A stretch of DNA of 64,000 bases, taken from contig NZ_JAUSZN010000001.1 in NCBI RefSeq assembly GCF_030817595.1, forward strand, positions 3,932,001 to 3,996,000, written 5' to 3'. Origin of the DNA: Neobacillus niacini. Lineage in GTDB: Bacteria > Bacillota > Bacilli > Bacillales > Cytobacillaceae. Position numbers and translations under genes: made by a program. Of this stretch, positions 1-8,950 are shown piece by piece (the first letter of the stretch is position 1; every line of letters begins with the position of its first letter). Below the pieces are notes generated by a model. It did not search any database and was not told where the DNA came from. It saw only the letters and a program-made list of their open reading frames with translations.

Positions 1-346
1 CAAAAGCTTCATTGAGGATACGATTGAGGATGATGCTATTAACGTTACCGTTACCGGAAGTGAAGCTTCTAAGGTTTCTTCGACTAACGGATGGGAATTT
101 AAATCTATCCAACAGGCGGCAAGAAATATCTATAAAGACGCGATTATAGCCCCCTATTTAATGTTTGCCGGCTCTGACGCGAAGCATTATGACAGTATCT
201 CCAAAAATACCTATCGTTTTTTGCCCGTGCAAATTACGTCTGAGGACTTAAACAGAATGCATGGCACAAACGAACATATTAGTAAAGATAACTTTATTCA
301 GGCGATTAAGTTTTACGCTGAAATTATTAAAGAATCGAATTCATGA
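1..346 (+). CDS. M20-family metallopeptidase, C-terminal end (partial)
   Basis: An open frame runs from the window edge to a TGA stop and gives about 114 residues. The tail contains a segment reading AGSDAKHY, then YRFLPVQ and later MHGTNEHIS. This is the usual C-terminal arrangement of PM20D1/carboxypeptidase-like M20 peptidases, in which the Gly-(S/T)-D-(A/S)-(K/R)-H segment supplies a metal-site or active-site histidine and HGTNE lies near the end. These enzymes are zinc-dependent dipeptidases, carboxypeptidases or N-acyl amino acid hydrolases. The start, the metal-binding aspartates and any signal peptide lie outside the window, so substrate and location cannot be judged. It faces another M20-type enzyme on the opposite strand, but the two are separate genes. 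Family call fairly secure, exact function unknown. Confidence 0.75.
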   Translation, partial: KSFIEDTIEDDAINVTVTGSEASKVSSTNGWEFKSIQQAARNIYKDAIIAPYLMFAGSDAKHYDSISKNTYRFLPVQITSEDLNRMHGTNEHISKDNFIQAIKFYAEIIKESNS

Positions 347-354
347 GGTACTAA

Positions 355-386
355 AGAGACACCAGGTCCCATGACCTGGCGTCTCT
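355..386. terminator. Strong hairpin between convergent genes
   Basis: Two 14-nt arms (AGAGACACCAGGTC and GACCTGGCGTCTCT) are complementary except at one position and enclose a CCAT loop. It lies between the stop of the peptidase on the plus strand and the stop of the M20 hydrolase on the minus strand, so it can serve both. The T-run is weak on both sides, so intrinsic termination is likely but not textbook. Confidence 0.6.
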
Positions 387-390
387 GCTC

Positions 391-1623
391 TTACTTCGAT
401 AATAACGCTAAAACAGTATCCAATAATACGTTTACCCCTTTTTCACACTCTTCCCACGAGGTCAGTTCTTCTTCACAATGGCTTTTCCCATTAAAGCTCG
501 GAACAAATAGCATTGCGGACGGTACAAGGCTGGCAATAAATTGCGCGTCGTGTCCGGCACCGCTGACCATTCTTTTATTACTATATCCCAGTGACTGTGC
601 CGATTTTTCTAATTGGTTAACGATTTCGGTATCAAACCAAACCGTATCCCGCTCCCATAATTTCGTTGTTGTTACCTCACAGCCTTCATTTAAACCGCGA
701 TTTGGAAGATCTTCAACAAATTCTTTAAATGTCTTTACTATCTCAGGATTTTTGTGTCTTGCTTCTAGAGAAAAAACAACCTTATTCGGAATCACGGTAT
801 GAATACTCGGGTACACGTTTACCCTGCCGATCGTAAATACTAATTCTTCATCTAATGGACCTAATACTCTGCGAATTTCATTAATGAGGTTATTGGCGGC
901 AAAAAGAGCATCTTTTCTCATACTCATCGGCGTAGTTCCTGCGTGATCGGATTCACCTGTGATTTCAATATCAAAACACGCCATGCCGACCACGCATTCG
1001 ACCACGCCAATTGCCACAGCTTCTTTTTCAAGAATCGGACCTTGTTCAATATGCAATTCTAAGAATGCAGTACCCTCTTTTAGTCGATTCTCTACTTCCC
1101 CTTCATACCCAATCGATTTAAGTGCTTCCTCAAATGTAATCCCCGCGGAATCTTTCTTTTTCAGCATCACATTCTTATCAAATTTACCGGAAAGCACACC
1201 TGATGCCATCATCGAAGGCTCAAACCTTGCCCCCTCTTCATTCGTAAAATTAACAAGTGTGATTGGGATTTGAGGTTTGATATTATTTTCTACCAGTGTT
1301 CGTACAACTTCTAAACCAGCTAAAACGCCTAACACACCGTCAAACCTGCCGCCTTTTTTCACTGAATCCAGATGGGAGCCAATCAGAATTGGAGGCAGAT
1401 TCCTAGCACCTTCTAGAGTCGCGTACATACAGCCAATATCGTCAACCTTCACGGTTAAGCCTAACTCTTCACAGCATGACCGGAAGAAATCTCTGGCTAA
1501 ACGATCCTCCTCTGATAATGCTAGACGGGTTACCCCATTATTGTCAGTCCTGCCAAAGCGCGCAAATCGTTCAAGCTCATTCTTTAATCTTTCCCCATTA
1601 ATTAAAAGCTTTTGCCGCTGCAT
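391..1623 (-). CDS. Zn-dependent M20 hydrolase (N-carbamoyl-L-amino-acid hydrolase / allantoate amidohydrolase type)
   Basis: The 410-aa protein has the hydantoinase/carbamoylase layout of M20 enzymes: GSHLDSV (metal His/Asp, about residue 80), NEEGARF (bridging glutamates), LELHIEQGP (metal His plus substrate contacts, about 190), SDHAGTTPM in the lid/dimer domain, and GAGHDAQ near the C terminus (last metal His). The family removes the carbamoyl or ureido group from N-carbamoyl amino acids, ureidoglycolate or allantoate in the cytoplasm. Length matches the family (about 410). An AAGGAG-like ribosome site sits 10 nt before the ATG. No neighbouring purine- or hydantoin-pathway genes help choose the substrate, so hyuC/amaB or allC-like roles stay open. 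Confidence 0.82.
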   Translation of the reverse strand: MQRQKLLINGERLKNELERFARFGRTDNNGVTRLALSEEDRLARDFFRSCCEELGLTVKVDDIGCMYATLEGARNLPPILIGSHLDSVKKGGRFDGVLGVLAGLEVVRTLVENNIKPQIPITLVNFTNEEGARFEPSMMASGVLSGKFDKNVMLKKKDSAGITFEEALKSIGYEGEVENRLKEGTAFLELHIEQGPILEKEAVAIGVVECVVGMACFDIEITGESDHAGTTPMSMRKDALFAANNLINEIRRVLGPLDEELVFTIGRVNVYPSIHTVIPNKVVFSLEARHKNPEIVKTFKEFVEDLPNRGLNEGCEVTTTKLWERDTVWFDTEIVNQLEKSAQSLGYSNKRMVSGAGHDAQFIASLVPSAMLFVPSFNGKSHCEEELTSWEECEKGVNVLLDTVLALLSK

Positions 1624-1698
1624 GCATATCTCACTCCTTTTTTATGTTGGTCGGTTTAATAACGGAGTCTTTTATTGTGTAATATTCTGTCAATATTA

Positions 1699-1726
1699 AT
1701 TATATCTATTCTCATGTGTCTGTCAT
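1699..1726 (-). promoter_or_regulatory. Candidate sigma-A promoter of the M20 hydrolase
   Basis: On the minus strand ATGACA is followed by a 16-bp spacer and a perfect TATAAT. It lies about 75-100 nt upstream of the hydrolase start. Seen by eye only; spacing and hexamers are near consensus. Confidence 0.45.
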
Positions 1727-1863
1727 TAGACAAAGTATCAATTTATTTCACTCTTTTGTTTTATAGTATGTAATGAGAAAGTTGCAAAAGAATGTTTATA
1801 TTTTCCCCTTTTTGTATAACCTATGTTCGAATGTGGACTAGAAGTAATGATGGAGGTGTGGTA

Positions 1864-2106
1864 ATGTCAGAGTTAGAACCTTTAGAGTACCAAACGGGAG
1901 CACCTATACTTGATTATGATATTATTGAAATTAAGAACACGGCAAATGGATTTGAAGTCCTGCTGGATATTAATTTAGACAGCGGCTATTCATTATCAAG
2001 AACAACCCTGGAAATTACTCATGAGGATTTACAAGGTTATGATACAAACGAAATTGAAGAAGGTATTAAATATGCATTAGGTTTTTTTGGGCACGAGACT
2101 CAATAA
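1864..2106 (+). CDS. Small acidic protein of unknown function
   Basis: An 80-aa protein beginning MSELEPLEY. The ATG was chosen because a good GGAGG site lies just upstream (GGAGGTGTGGTAATG); a longer in-frame start 24 codons earlier lacks such a site and would add a hydrophobic, non-conserved-looking lead. It is acidic, with alternating hydrophobic residues (FEVLLDINL, YSLSRTTLEI) that suggest beta strands, then a short helix near the C terminus. There is no signal peptide or membrane segment. It precedes another small protein gene by about 45 nt, so the two may share a transcript. I do not recognise the family. Confidence 0.6.
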   Translation: MSELEPLEYQTGAPILDYDIIEIKNTANGFEVLLDINLDSGYSLSRTTLEITHEDLQGYDTNEIEEGIKYALGFFGHETQ

Positions 2107-2151
2107 CCTTTTTCAAAAGAATCCTGTCTTCAATCATGATGGAGTGGTTAT

Positions 2152-2313
2152 ATGCCCAAAGCAAAGGCGAAAAGTGGAGTAGGCAGAGGAACAGGTAAGA
2201 AGGGCTGGAATCGTTGGCAGGCTGGTGCTAAAAAAGCAAAAAATGCTAAGCCCTATGTCAGTAAAGGGACTAAAAGAGCGGAGCCTGATGTGGCCCCCGA
2301 TAAATCCGAATAA
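2152..2313 (+). CDS. Small basic protein, DUF3934-like
   Basis: A 53-aa frame that is easily missed because of its size. It starts with ATG 6 nt after GGAG and is very rich in Lys, Gly and Ala; the core GRGTGKKGWNRW and the following AGAKKAK stretch resemble the short Bacillus proteins grouped as DUF3934 (recognised from memory). The C terminus turns acidic (EPDVAPDKSE). With no hydrophobic segment it is probably a cytosolic, possibly nucleic-acid-associated protein; that role is a guess from charge. It lies directly downstream of the 80-aa gene on the same strand and is followed by a palindromic repeat module. Confidence 0.65.
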   Translation: MPKAKAKSGVGRGTGKKGWNRWQAGAKKAKNAKPYVSKGTKRAEPDVAPDKSE

Positions 2314-2327
2314 TTCCATTCAAACAG

Positions 2328-2385
2328 TTAATCAAACGTTTAATTAGTTTAGCAATCAATCTAATCAAACGTTTGATTAGTTTTT
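2328..2385 (+). repeat. 58-bp double-palindrome module, copy 1
   Basis: Two copies of a palindrome lie 33 bp apart centre to centre. The first is slightly diverged; the second, CTAATCAAACGTTTGATTAG, is a perfect 20-bp palindrome and is followed by TTTTT. Two further copies of the same module, with identical 33-bp pitch and terminal T-run, lie near 60.6 and 60.7 kb. Here it sits between convergent genes and could also terminate transcription. Confidence 0.8.
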
Positions 2386-2386
2386 A

Positions 2387-3142
2387 TCACCGTTTAATTG
2401 TATACTGTTGATCCTTTATTTCATTATTGGAAAATACACGTTCCACATACTGTATTTCTTTTTCCGAGATTAATAAAACGGTTGAACTTCTTGTTCCATA
2501 ATTTTCACTCTTGATAAACATTGGTGAAAGCATTCTCTCTAATTCTAATGATACACCAGTTCTAGGCAGGTTTTCATCTGGAGCTTGGTCAGCTTTTTGA
2601 AGCAGAGTTAAAAGATCTTCTACTAAATCCGTCTGTTTTTTGTTTATGATCTCTGTTAACCCCGCTTTGCCCATTTGCACTTTCGGCCATTCCGTATTTA
2701 ATAAATGATTGCTGACACCATAAATCCCCGGCATTAACTTCTTTATCTCCTGTCCTACATTCGAATAATAATATATCTGATCTCCATTGCCAGCCAGTAA
2801 ATTGTATCCAGGATATACGGCATTATTTCTAGCTAGGCTCTTCATATACTCTAAAACATCTCCATTATACTTTAGTGCGTCTAATACAAGTTCTCCACGT
2901 GACCGTTTTCCCTCTGTCACTTCCTTGGGATCCCGATAATTCGTTAAAGCAGCAAATTGCCCACTTCTCGTAACACCCATCCACGTACCCATTTTTTCTA
3001 AATCTCTTCCTGCGAGGATGTCCGGAGCGTCTTCCCAAAAATGAGCAGGAGCTGTAGGTCTCTGATAAAACTCATCCCGATTCGCAGCAACCATTAGCTG
3101 ATAAACAGGATGGACGTTATAAGCAAACAGAATTAAGCACAT
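2387..3142 (-). CDS. NRDE / TANGO2-family protein
   Basis: The 251-aa protein starts MCLILFAYNVHP and carries AANRDEFYQRPT at about residues 18-29, the signature that names the NRDE family (TANGO2 homologues, formerly DUF833). Other conserved pieces are ILAGRD, GTWMGVTRSG and ALTNYRDP in the first 80 residues. A Cys directly after the initiator Met is typical and has led to comparison with N-terminal-nucleophile hydrolases; the biochemical activity of bacterial members is not established. It is cytoplasmic and of normal length (about 250). It appears monocistronic, with a terminator-bearing gap upstream that ends the mgl operon. Family confident, function unknown. Confidence 0.85.
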   Translation of the reverse strand: MCLILFAYNVHPVYQLMVAANRDEFYQRPTAPAHFWEDAPDILAGRDLEKMGTWMGVTRSGQFAALTNYRDPKEVTEGKRSRGELVLDALKYNGDVLEYMKSLARNNAVYPGYNLLAGNGDQIYYYSNVGQEIKKLMPGIYGVSNHLLNTEWPKVQMGKAGLTEIINKKQTDLVEDLLTLLQKADQAPDENLPRTGVSLELERMLSPMFIKSENYGTRSSTVLLISEKEIQYVERVFSNNEIKDQQYTIKR

Positions 3143-3215
3143 AAAAACACATCCTTCCGAAAAATCCCATTGTATTTATTTTAACAGTAAATTTATGGAT
3201 TTAACAAAAGATAGA

Positions 3216-3238
3216 GGCATCCCCATAAAGGGAATGCC
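3216..3238 (-). terminator. Intrinsic terminator of the mgl operon
   Basis: Nine-nucleotide arms GGCATTCCC and GGGGATGCC (one mismatch) with a five-base loop lie just after the permease stop; on the minus strand they are followed by CTCTATCTTTTG. Position and shape fit termination of the mglBAC transcript. Confidence 0.65.
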
Positions 3239-3246
3239 CCATTTTA

Positions 3247-4269
3247 TTATTTTTTCTTAGCATGTTTTCGCATATCAAAAGCAACTGCCACGATGATAAT
3301 GGCGCCTTTTACGATAAATTGAATGTATGGACTTACACCGAGGAAGGCTAATCCGTAATTTATAACTTGGAAAATTAGCACCCCTGTGATGACTCCCGGT
3401 ACAGTTCCAATCCCGCCTGATAAAGAAACACCGCCAACTACACAGGCTGCAATAGCGTCTAACTCATACATATTTCCCGTATTATTGGTTGCACTGCCAA
3501 CACGGCCTGCCTCTAATGTACCTGAGAATCCATATAATAAACCAGCGATCATGTAAATGATGATAATATTTTTTGCAACGTTAACGCCGGAAACCTTTGC
3601 AGCTTCTGGATTGCCGCCAATTGCATACATATTTTTACCAAGTTGTGTTTTATTCCACATTACCCAAATAATGATCGAAAATGCAATTGCATATAAAATC
3701 AGAAATGGGAATTCATATTGACCTAATTTAATTCCTTTTTGCGCAAATGTCGTAAAACTTTCGCTTAGGCCGCCAATCGGCTGTGCTCCATATGGAGGAC
3801 GGTCAAAATAAATGGATGTAATTCCGTAAACACCAATCATCATACCTAGGGTTGCAATAAAAGGCGGTACATGAAATTTAGATACAATAAACCCGTTTAA
3901 CGTCCCAAATAGTCCCGTTACCAACATTGCAATAATAATAGGAACGAATAAAGGTAATTCCGGTAAGTTTGGATACATTTTATACGCATAATCCCCAGCT
4001 TGCAGTAAAGACGCTGAGACTACTGCCGCAAGTCCGACCATTCGTCCTGCGGATAAGTCTGTCCCGCCTAATATCAAGATCCCTGCTATCCCAAGTGCAA
4101 TAATGATCCTTGAGGATGACTGACTTAGGATATTAATTAAGTTCGTCATCGACAAAAAGTCAGGAGACGCAATCACAATCCCAATAACTAGTAGAATCAA
4201 AAATACATAGATAACATTATCAAATAGCCATTTTGTAATAGTAGATCTTTTAGTGGCCTGAGTATTCAT
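3247..4269 (-). CDS. mglC: Galactose/methyl-galactoside ABC transporter permease MglC
   Basis: This 340-aa polytopic membrane protein belongs to the BPD_transp_2 (RbsC/MglC) class. Conserved stretches include ALGIAGILILGGTDLSAG (about 60), GTLNGFIV (about 120), FIATLGMM, NMYAIGGNPEAAKVSG (about 210) and ACVVGGVSLSGG near the C terminus, with some ten hydrophobic helices. As a homodimer it forms the channel for sugar delivered by the binding protein and powered by MglA. It is the last gene of the operon, starting 13 nt after the ATPase stop behind an AGGAGAT-type site. The galactose assignment rests on its MglB partner, whose calcium loop is diagnostic, and on the nearby gal operon. Confidence 0.9.
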   Translation of the reverse strand: MNTQATKRSTITKWLFDNVIYVFLILLVIGIVIASPDFLSMTNLINILSQSSSRIIIALGIAGILILGGTDLSAGRMVGLAAVVSASLLQAGDYAYKMYPNLPELPLFVPIIIAMLVTGLFGTLNGFIVSKFHVPPFIATLGMMIGVYGITSIYFDRPPYGAQPIGGLSESFTTFAQKGIKLGQYEFPFLILYAIAFSIIIWVMWNKTQLGKNMYAIGGNPEAAKVSGVNVAKNIIIIYMIAGLLYGFSGTLEAGRVGSATNNTGNMYELDAIAACVVGGVSLSGGIGTVPGVITGVLIFQVINYGLAFLGVSPYIQFIVKGAIIIVAVAFDMRKHAKKK

Positions 4270-4282
4270 TTTACATCTCCTC

Positions 4283-5785
4283 CTAATACAACGCTGCCAG
4301 TCGCATAATTTCTTCTTGTGTGGTCGTTTTTGTTTCTACGATTCCGGCCGCTCTTCCATTACTCATTACTAAAATTCTGTCTGTTACGCCAAGTAATTCA
4401 GGCATTTCAGAAGAAATCATGATAATCCCTTTGCCTTCCGCTGCTAACTCATTAATCAGTTGATAGATTTCAAATTTTGCACCAACATCTATTCCCCTTG
4501 TTGGCTCATCCAGCAATAATACTTCCGGTTTTGTGAGCAGCCAGCGTCCAATAATTACTTTTTGCTGATTACCGCCCGAAAGACTTCCGATTGGAGTTTT
4601 TTGTGATGGCGTCTTTACTTTCATTGAATCGATTACCCACTTCGTATCATCATGGACTTTGCTTTCTGATAGAAACAACCCTTTTCGATACTGAGGTAGG
4701 TTGGCAATAATTGAGTTGAAGCTAATGCTGAGCTGTGGATAAATCCCCGTTGTTCTTCTTTCTTCTGTTACCAATGCAAAGCCATTTTTTATGGCATGCT
4801 GCGGGGAAAGATTTTGAACAATTTTTCCATTTAATTCAATACTTCCTGATTTAACTCCTCTGATTCCGAACAGTGCTTCCATAACCTCTGTACGTTTGGA
4901 ACCGACCAAACCGGCAATCCCTAATATCTCCCCTTTTCTTAACTCAAAGTTAATAGCAGAAAATGACCCTTCTGTTTCTGCAGTTAAATCTTTAACCTTA
5001 AGGGTGACCTCCCCAGGTTGATTGATCTTAGCCGGGAAACGCTGTGATAAGTCACGGCCAACCATTAGCTTTATGATTTCGTCTGTTGTTAATTCTTTCG
5101 CACTTTTCGTTGCAATGTACTGACCGTCACGCATGATGGTTACTTCGTCAGAGATTTTTAAAATTTCTTCCATCTTGTGTGAAATATAGATAATCGCTAC
5201 GTTTTCACTTTGCAATTTTTTAATAATCGTAAATAAATGATTTACTTCTTTTTCTGTAAGGGAGGAAGTTGGCTCGTCCATTACGATTAATTTAGAATGG
5301 TATGAAACAGCTTTTGCAATTTCCACCATCTGCATTTCAGAAACAGATAAGGTTCCTACTTTACTGCGTGGATCAATGTTAATGTCAAGGCTCTTGAAGA
5401 TAGCGGCTGTATCTTCATACATTTTCTTTTCATCAATAAAAATGCCTTTTTTCGGATATCTTCCTAGCCAAATATTGTCCATAACATTTTGCTGACGGAC
5501 TTGATTGAGTTCCTGATGGACCATTGAAACTCCGTTTTCAAGAGCTTGCTTTGAATTCGCAAACGAAACCTCTTTTCCCTCCAACAGAATTTTTCCTTCA
5601 TCCATGGAATAAATCCCGAATAAGCACTTCATTAAGGTCGATTTTCCTGCACCATTCTCACCCATTAAGGCATGTACTGTCCCTGTCTTCACTTTTAGAG
5701 AAACGTTATTAAGAGCAATTACGCCAGGAAATCTTTTTGTTAAATTAATCATTTCGAGTAAATTCGTTGAACTGGCCTTCGACAT
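4283..5785 (-). CDS. mglA: Galactose/methyl-galactoside ABC transporter ATPase MglA
   Basis: A 500-aa protein with two ABC cassettes in tandem, the normal design for MglA/RbsA/XylG. The first cassette has GENGAGKST (Walker A), LSVSEMQ in the signature position and [11 protein letters not shown] (Walker B). The second has a degenerate Walker A (GLVGSKRTE), but LSGGNQQK and [12 protein letters not shown] are intact; this asymmetry is typical of the family. The start was set at MSKASST because AAGGAGG lies 6-7 nt upstream; a start eight codons earlier has no such site. It would energise MglC on the inner membrane face. It is separated from mglB by about 300 bp of hairpin-rich sequence, which probably lowers its expression relative to the binding protein. 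Confidence 0.92.
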   Translation of the reverse strand: MSKASSTNLLEMINLTKRFPGVIALNNVSLKVKTGTVHALMGENGAGKSTLMKCLFGIYSMDEGKILLEGKEVSFANSKQALENGVSMVHQELNQVRQQNVMDNIWLGRYPKKGIFIDEKKMYEDTAAIFKSLDINIDPRSKVGTLSVSEMQMVEIAKAVSYHSKLIVMDEPTSSLTEKEVNHLFTIIKKLQSENVAIIYISHKMEEILKISDEVTIMRDGQYIATKSAKELTTDEIIKLMVGRDLSQRFPAKINQPGEVTLKVKDLTAETEGSFSAINFELRKGEILGIAGLVGSKRTEVMEALFGIRGVKSGSIELNGKIVQNLSPQHAIKNGFALVTEERRTTGIYPQLSISFNSIIANLPQYRKGLFLSESKVHDDTKWVIDSMKVKTPSQKTPIGSLSGGNQQKVIIGRWLLTKPEVLLLDEPTRGIDVGAKFEIYQLINELAAEGKGIIMISSEMPELLGVTDRILVMSNGRAAGIVETKTTTQEEIMRLAALY

Positions 5786-5877
5786 GCTTAAACCTCCTTG
5801 CCTAACCATATATCATGCAATTTTTATAAAAAATTTCATTACCTTTCATTGAATCGAGTCCTAATAAAATATCGCCC

Positions 5878-5914
5878 CGAACGAAGGAAAAGAAATAATC
5901 CTTTCCTTCGTTCG
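5878..5914 (-). repeat. Perfect 13-bp stem hairpin in the mglB-mglA gap
   Basis: CGAACGAAGGAAA and its exact reverse complement flank an 11-nt loop. It lies on the mgl transcript between the binding-protein and ATPase genes. No T-run follows, so it looks more like a stabilising or processing hairpin than a full terminator, although partial termination is possible. Confidence 0.6.
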
Positions 5915-5970
5915 AGGAGCGCCATAGGGGTAAAATCATGCCCCCGGACAGGCGCTTCAACTTTTCTTCC

Positions 5971-6092
5971 TTGTCTAGCTCCAGCGCCTAGGGGCTCGGG
6001 GTCATAAGCCAATCCGTCAAGAAGGTTAAAGAGCAACCTTCTCGCCGGCTCGTCTTATGCCTGTCGCCCCTGAACAAGGCGCTTCCGCTTTT
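5971..6092. repeat. GC-rich long imperfect hairpin element
   Basis: This stretch is clearly richer in G+C than its surroundings and has nested complementary pairs in order: AGCGCC/GGCGCT, GGGGC/GCCCC, CATAAG/CTTATG and GAAGGTT/AACCTTC, so it can fold into one long stem. It begins TTGTCTAGCTCCAGCGCC and ends GGCGCTTCCGCTTTTC, a boundary pattern I recall from intergenic elements in many Bacillus genomes. A shorter, diverged tail (GGCGCTTCAACTTTTC) lies directly in front of it, hinting at a second decayed copy. It abuts the mglB stop codon. Open frames crossing it are not credible genes. Confidence 0.7.
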
Positions 6093-7157
6093 CTATTTAT
6101 ATGCGTCTTTCCCTACTTGGATATTGTCTTTTGTGATTTCGATGTAAGGTACACGAACCGCTTTGGAGTCGTCTAATTTCCATTCTGTTCCTTCTAATAC
6201 GTCCTTACCGTTAGCAGCATTGGCAGCTAGTTGAACGGTTGCTGCACCTTGGTTTTTCGCATCATTCAAAACAGATCCAACCATTTTTCCTTTTTCAATC
6301 ATTTCAAGTGCTTCTGGAATGGCATCTACCCCAACGACTGGCATAAATTTGTCACCAGAGAAGTAGCCTGCTTTTTCAAGTGAAGCGATAGCACCTAATG
6401 CCATACCATCGTTATTTGCAATAACAAATTCGATACTCTCGTTGTATTTTGCAATCCAAGCATCCATTTTTTCTGTTGCTTTCATTGCATCCCACATTCC
6501 TGTATCTAACGCTAATTCATCTACTTCAATTCCCTTTTCCTTCACAGTATCTACAACATATTTAGTACGAGCTTCAGCGTCAGGGTGACCTGGTTCACCT
6601 TTTAATAAAACGTATTGAAGCTTTCCATCACCATTTTTATCCCATTTTTCTTTGTTTGCTTCCCAAGCCTTGGCGATTAATTCACCTTGGAGGATACCAG
6701 ATTCAGATGAAGTCGTTCCTACATAGTAAGCTTTTTCATAGCCTTTTAATACAGAGGCATCTGGCTCTTTGTTAAAGAAGATAACTGGAATGTCTTTTAC
6801 TTTAGCCTTATCAATAATGGTTTGCGCTGCTTTTGGGTCTACAAGGTTAATAGCCAGCGATTTTGCCCCTTTTGCTATGAGTGTATCAACTTGTTCCACT
6901 TGCTTTGCTTGGTCATTTTGAGAGTCATTTAGCATTAAGTTAACTTTTCCGTCTGCTGCAGTTTCCATCGCACGACGTACATAGGACATGAAGTTGTCAT
7001 CGAATTTATAAATAGTTGCACCTACCGCTGGCAGATCGCTGTCCTTGCCTTTTCCAGAATCTGTAGAACTGCTCTCGGTACTGCCACAGCCTGTTGCTAA
7101 TAGAATGCTAGATGCAACTGTTAAAGATAGAACTAACCCTTTTTTCTTTTTAAACAT
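6093..7157 (-). CDS. mglB: Galactose/glucose-binding lipoprotein MglB
   Basis: The 354-aa protein opens with a lipoprotein signal (basic KKKK, hydrophobic run, LATGC; Cys24 would be lipidated). The mature part is a type I periplasmic-binding fold. The loop DKNGDGKLQ at about residue 180 matches the EF-hand-like calcium site characteristic of galactose/glucose-binding MglB and absent from most RbsB relatives. Other fitting segments are NLVDPKAAQTIIDKA, NNDGMALGAI and VVGVDAIPEAL. It binds galactose or glucose outside the cell and passes it to MglC/MglA. It is the first gene of the operon, with GGAGAAGG before the ATG. A one-mismatch cre-like site lies upstream, so catabolite repression is likely; the adjacent three-component system is the probable activator. 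Confidence 0.93.
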   Translation of the reverse strand: MFKKKKGLVLSLTVASSILLATGCGSTESSSTDSGKGKDSDLPAVGATIYKFDDNFMSYVRRAMETAADGKVNLMLNDSQNDQAKQVEQVDTLIAKGAKSLAINLVDPKAAQTIIDKAKVKDIPVIFFNKEPDASVLKGYEKAYYVGTTSSESGILQGELIAKAWEANKEKWDKNGDGKLQYVLLKGEPGHPDAEARTKYVVDTVKEKGIEVDELALDTGMWDAMKATEKMDAWIAKYNESIEFVIANNDGMALGAIASLEKAGYFSGDKFMPVVGVDAIPEALEMIEKGKMVGSVLNDAKNQGAATVQLAANAANGKDVLEGTEWKLDDSKAVRVPYIEITKDNIQVGKDAYK

Positions 7158-7218
7158 GTCATCCTTCTCCTTTTTGCTATTTAGTAAAGACTCTGGTAAC
7201 TCGCTTACCCTTTACCAC

Positions 7219-7232
7219 TGAAAGCCCTTACA
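7219..7232 (-). promoter_or_regulatory. cre-like site upstream of mglB
   Basis: TGAAAGCCCTTACA matches the CcpA operator consensus TGWNANCGNTNNCA at all but one fixed position: the central CG is CC. It lies 62-75 nt before the mglB start. The same central deviation recurs at two other binding-protein promoters in this window. Confidence 0.5.
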
Positions 7233-7292
7233 TATATGTTAGCATCCGGAGTTTTCGTTCAGTAGTTCTAACCTATAGCACTAATTTGTGAT

Positions 7293-7315
7293 TTACTAGA
7301 TTTTTTTGTTACTAG
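7293..7315 (-). promoter_or_regulatory. Direct repeat TTACTAG upstream of mglB
   Basis: TTACTAG occurs twice 16 bp apart, about 140-160 nt before the mglB start and downstream of the YesN-type regulator gene. AraC-type response regulators bind direct repeats, so this may be the activator site for mglBAC. Only the repeat is observed; binding is inferred. Confidence 0.35.
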
Positions 7316-7324
7316 CACAAAAGA

Positions 7325-7343
7325 CCGATTCAGTATGAATCGG
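7325..7343 (-). terminator. Intrinsic terminator after the three-component operon
   Basis: CCGATTCA and TGAATCGG form a perfect 8-bp stem with a three-base loop, followed on the minus strand by TCTTTTGT. It sits right after the regulator stop and separates that operon from mglB. Confidence 0.75.
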
Positions 7344-7363
7344 CCTTAACAAAAGTAAAACTA

Positions 7364-8950
7364 TTAACTTACTGTTTCTTTCCGAAATTCTGTCGGGGAT
7401 AGGCCAGTCTGTTTTTTAAATACCCGGCTAAAATAATTCGGGTCTTTATATCCTACAGAATAGCATATTTCCTTTAAGCTCTTTGAAGCGTCAAGCATTG
7501 CTATTTTTGCCTGCTTAATCCTTATTTCTGTTACATAATCTATAAAAGTCATCCCAAATCGGTCTTTAAACAATTTGCTTAAATAATACGGACTTAGTTC
7601 CACATAGTCTGCTACTTGTTCCAACGTAAGTGAGTTAGCATAATGATTTTCAATATATTCCTTTGCCTTATGTAGCATTCCCTTAGCATGACTGTTTCTC
7701 CATACTTGAATCTGTTGAACGATGGACAATAAATAGGATTTGCCCCTTTCAAACATAACACTAATATCGTCAGACTCTTTGATTGAAAGGTTACCTTCAT
7801 ACCCTATTCCTAAGTCATGCAGCATTCTTGAAATTAGGATGAACAATTCATCAAATGATTTTTTTACAATAGGAGCTTTTAGACCTTCATTATCAACAAG
7901 CTTCTCTGAGAAGGAGTCAAAAATAAACATCGACTTTTTTAAGTCTCCTTGACGCAAGGCATCCAGCAGCTTTTTCTCCACTTCGAGTAGATCCGAGGTT
8001 GAAGGTAATACTAAGGTTCCTTGTTTTCCTGCAAATACATATTTTCGATTAGGTGTTTTTAAAACCAGATTTAATGCGGCTACTGCTTCATGATAGGATT
8101 TATTTAGCTCATGGACATTACTGTAAGGAAGACCGATCCCTATTTTTAAATCTGCATTAAACTGACTCTTTTGGAATTGAGTGAGCAAATAGTCAATTAC
8201 AGCTTGAGCATTCGTTTTAAATTGTGCTTTTTCCGTGGTTTGTTTGCATAAAAACAATACCGGTACTTGGCTTTCCGTCATAGGTCCCATTAACACTTCT
8301 TGATTTTTATTGGAAGATTTAAAAATATCCTTAAGCCACAAATACCAATTTTGCCATTCATGTGGCAGGAGTTCTCCTTTTTCCGGCGGCAAAAGGGAAA
8401 GAAGCATAATATATCCGGAGGTTATCTCTACCCCTAACAGCTGACTCCATTCATCAAATGTAATATCATGAACAGGATTCAAAATGAGTGATGACACCCA
8501 TTCTTTTTGGGCGATTGACACAGCACGTTCGAGGTTTTCCTTTAAGTACTGCTCTTCTTCCATCTTCTTCTTTTCCCCTAAGATTTCAGAAGAAACCCGC
8601 TGTAAGCTTTCAAGAATGTCCTGTTTCCTGCTAGGTTTTAGGATATATTCCTTAACCCCCTGCTGCATAACTTCCTTTGCATATTCAAACGTATTAAAGG
8701 CTGAAACCATGATAAATCGGATATTTTCGTCCGTACCTTTAATTTCCTTAACAGCTTGTACGCCGTCAATTCCCGGCATTTTTATATCCATAAAGATAAT
8801 ATCAGGCTTATGTTCTCTAGCCATTTCAATCGCTTTTCTGCCATTAGGGGCCTCTCCGATGACCATTACGTTCTCTGCAGAGTTGTTTATTATTTTCGTC
8901 AATGCCTTCCGCTCTAGAATTTCATCATCCACAATTAGAATTTTCAACAA
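7364..8950 (-). CDS. YesN-type response regulator (REC + AraC DNA-binding domain)
   Basis: The 528-aa protein has an N-terminal receiver domain (residues 1-120) with the acidic pair VDDE, the phosphoacceptor Asp in [10 protein letters not shown] and Lys in ILKPSRK. A long middle region of about 280 residues follows, and the C-terminal 100 residues form an AraC/XylS double helix-turn-helix ([14 protein letters not shown], then [14 protein letters not shown]). Such regulators activate sugar transport genes after phosphorylation by a YesM-type kinase. Its frame overlaps the kinase gene upstream, indicating translational coupling. The most likely targets are mglBAC directly downstream and perhaps the gal operon. 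Domain call is firm; target is inference from position. Confidence 0.9.
   Translation of the reverse strand: MLKILIVDDEILERKALTKIINNSAENVMVIGEAPNGRKAIEMAREHKPDIIFMDIKMPGIDGVQAVKEIKGTDENIRFIMVSAFNTFEYAKEVMQQGVKEYILKPSRKQDILESLQRVSSEILGEKKKMEEEQYLKENLERAVSIAQKEWVSSLILNPVHDITFDEWSQLLGVEITSGYIMLLSLLPPEKGELLPHEWQNWYLWLKDIFKSSNKNQEVLMGPMTESQVPVLFLCKQTTEKAQFKTNAQAVIDYLLTQFQKSQFNADLKIGIGLPYSNVHELNKSYHEAVAALNLVLKTPNRKYVFAGKQGTLVLPSTSDLLEVEKKLLDALRQGDLKKSMFIFDSFSEKLVDNEGLKAPIVKKSFDELFILISRMLHDLGIGYEGNLSIKESDDISVMFERGKSYLLSIVQQIQVWRNSHAKGMLHKAKEYIENHYANSLTLEQVADYVELSPYYLSKLFKDRFGMTFIDYVTEIRIKQAKIAMLDASKSLKEICYSVGYKDPNYFSRVFKKQTGLSPTEFRKETVS

Noticed and set aside
1..1623. The two adjacent M20-type sequences as one broken gene
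   Set aside because: They lie on opposite strands, end towards each other around a terminator hairpin and belong to different M20 subgroups.
5798..6036. Overlapping 65-69 aa frames on both strands between mglA and mglB
   Set aside because: They run through the GC-rich hairpin element, have no ribosome sites and no protein-like features; the repeat explains the open frames.
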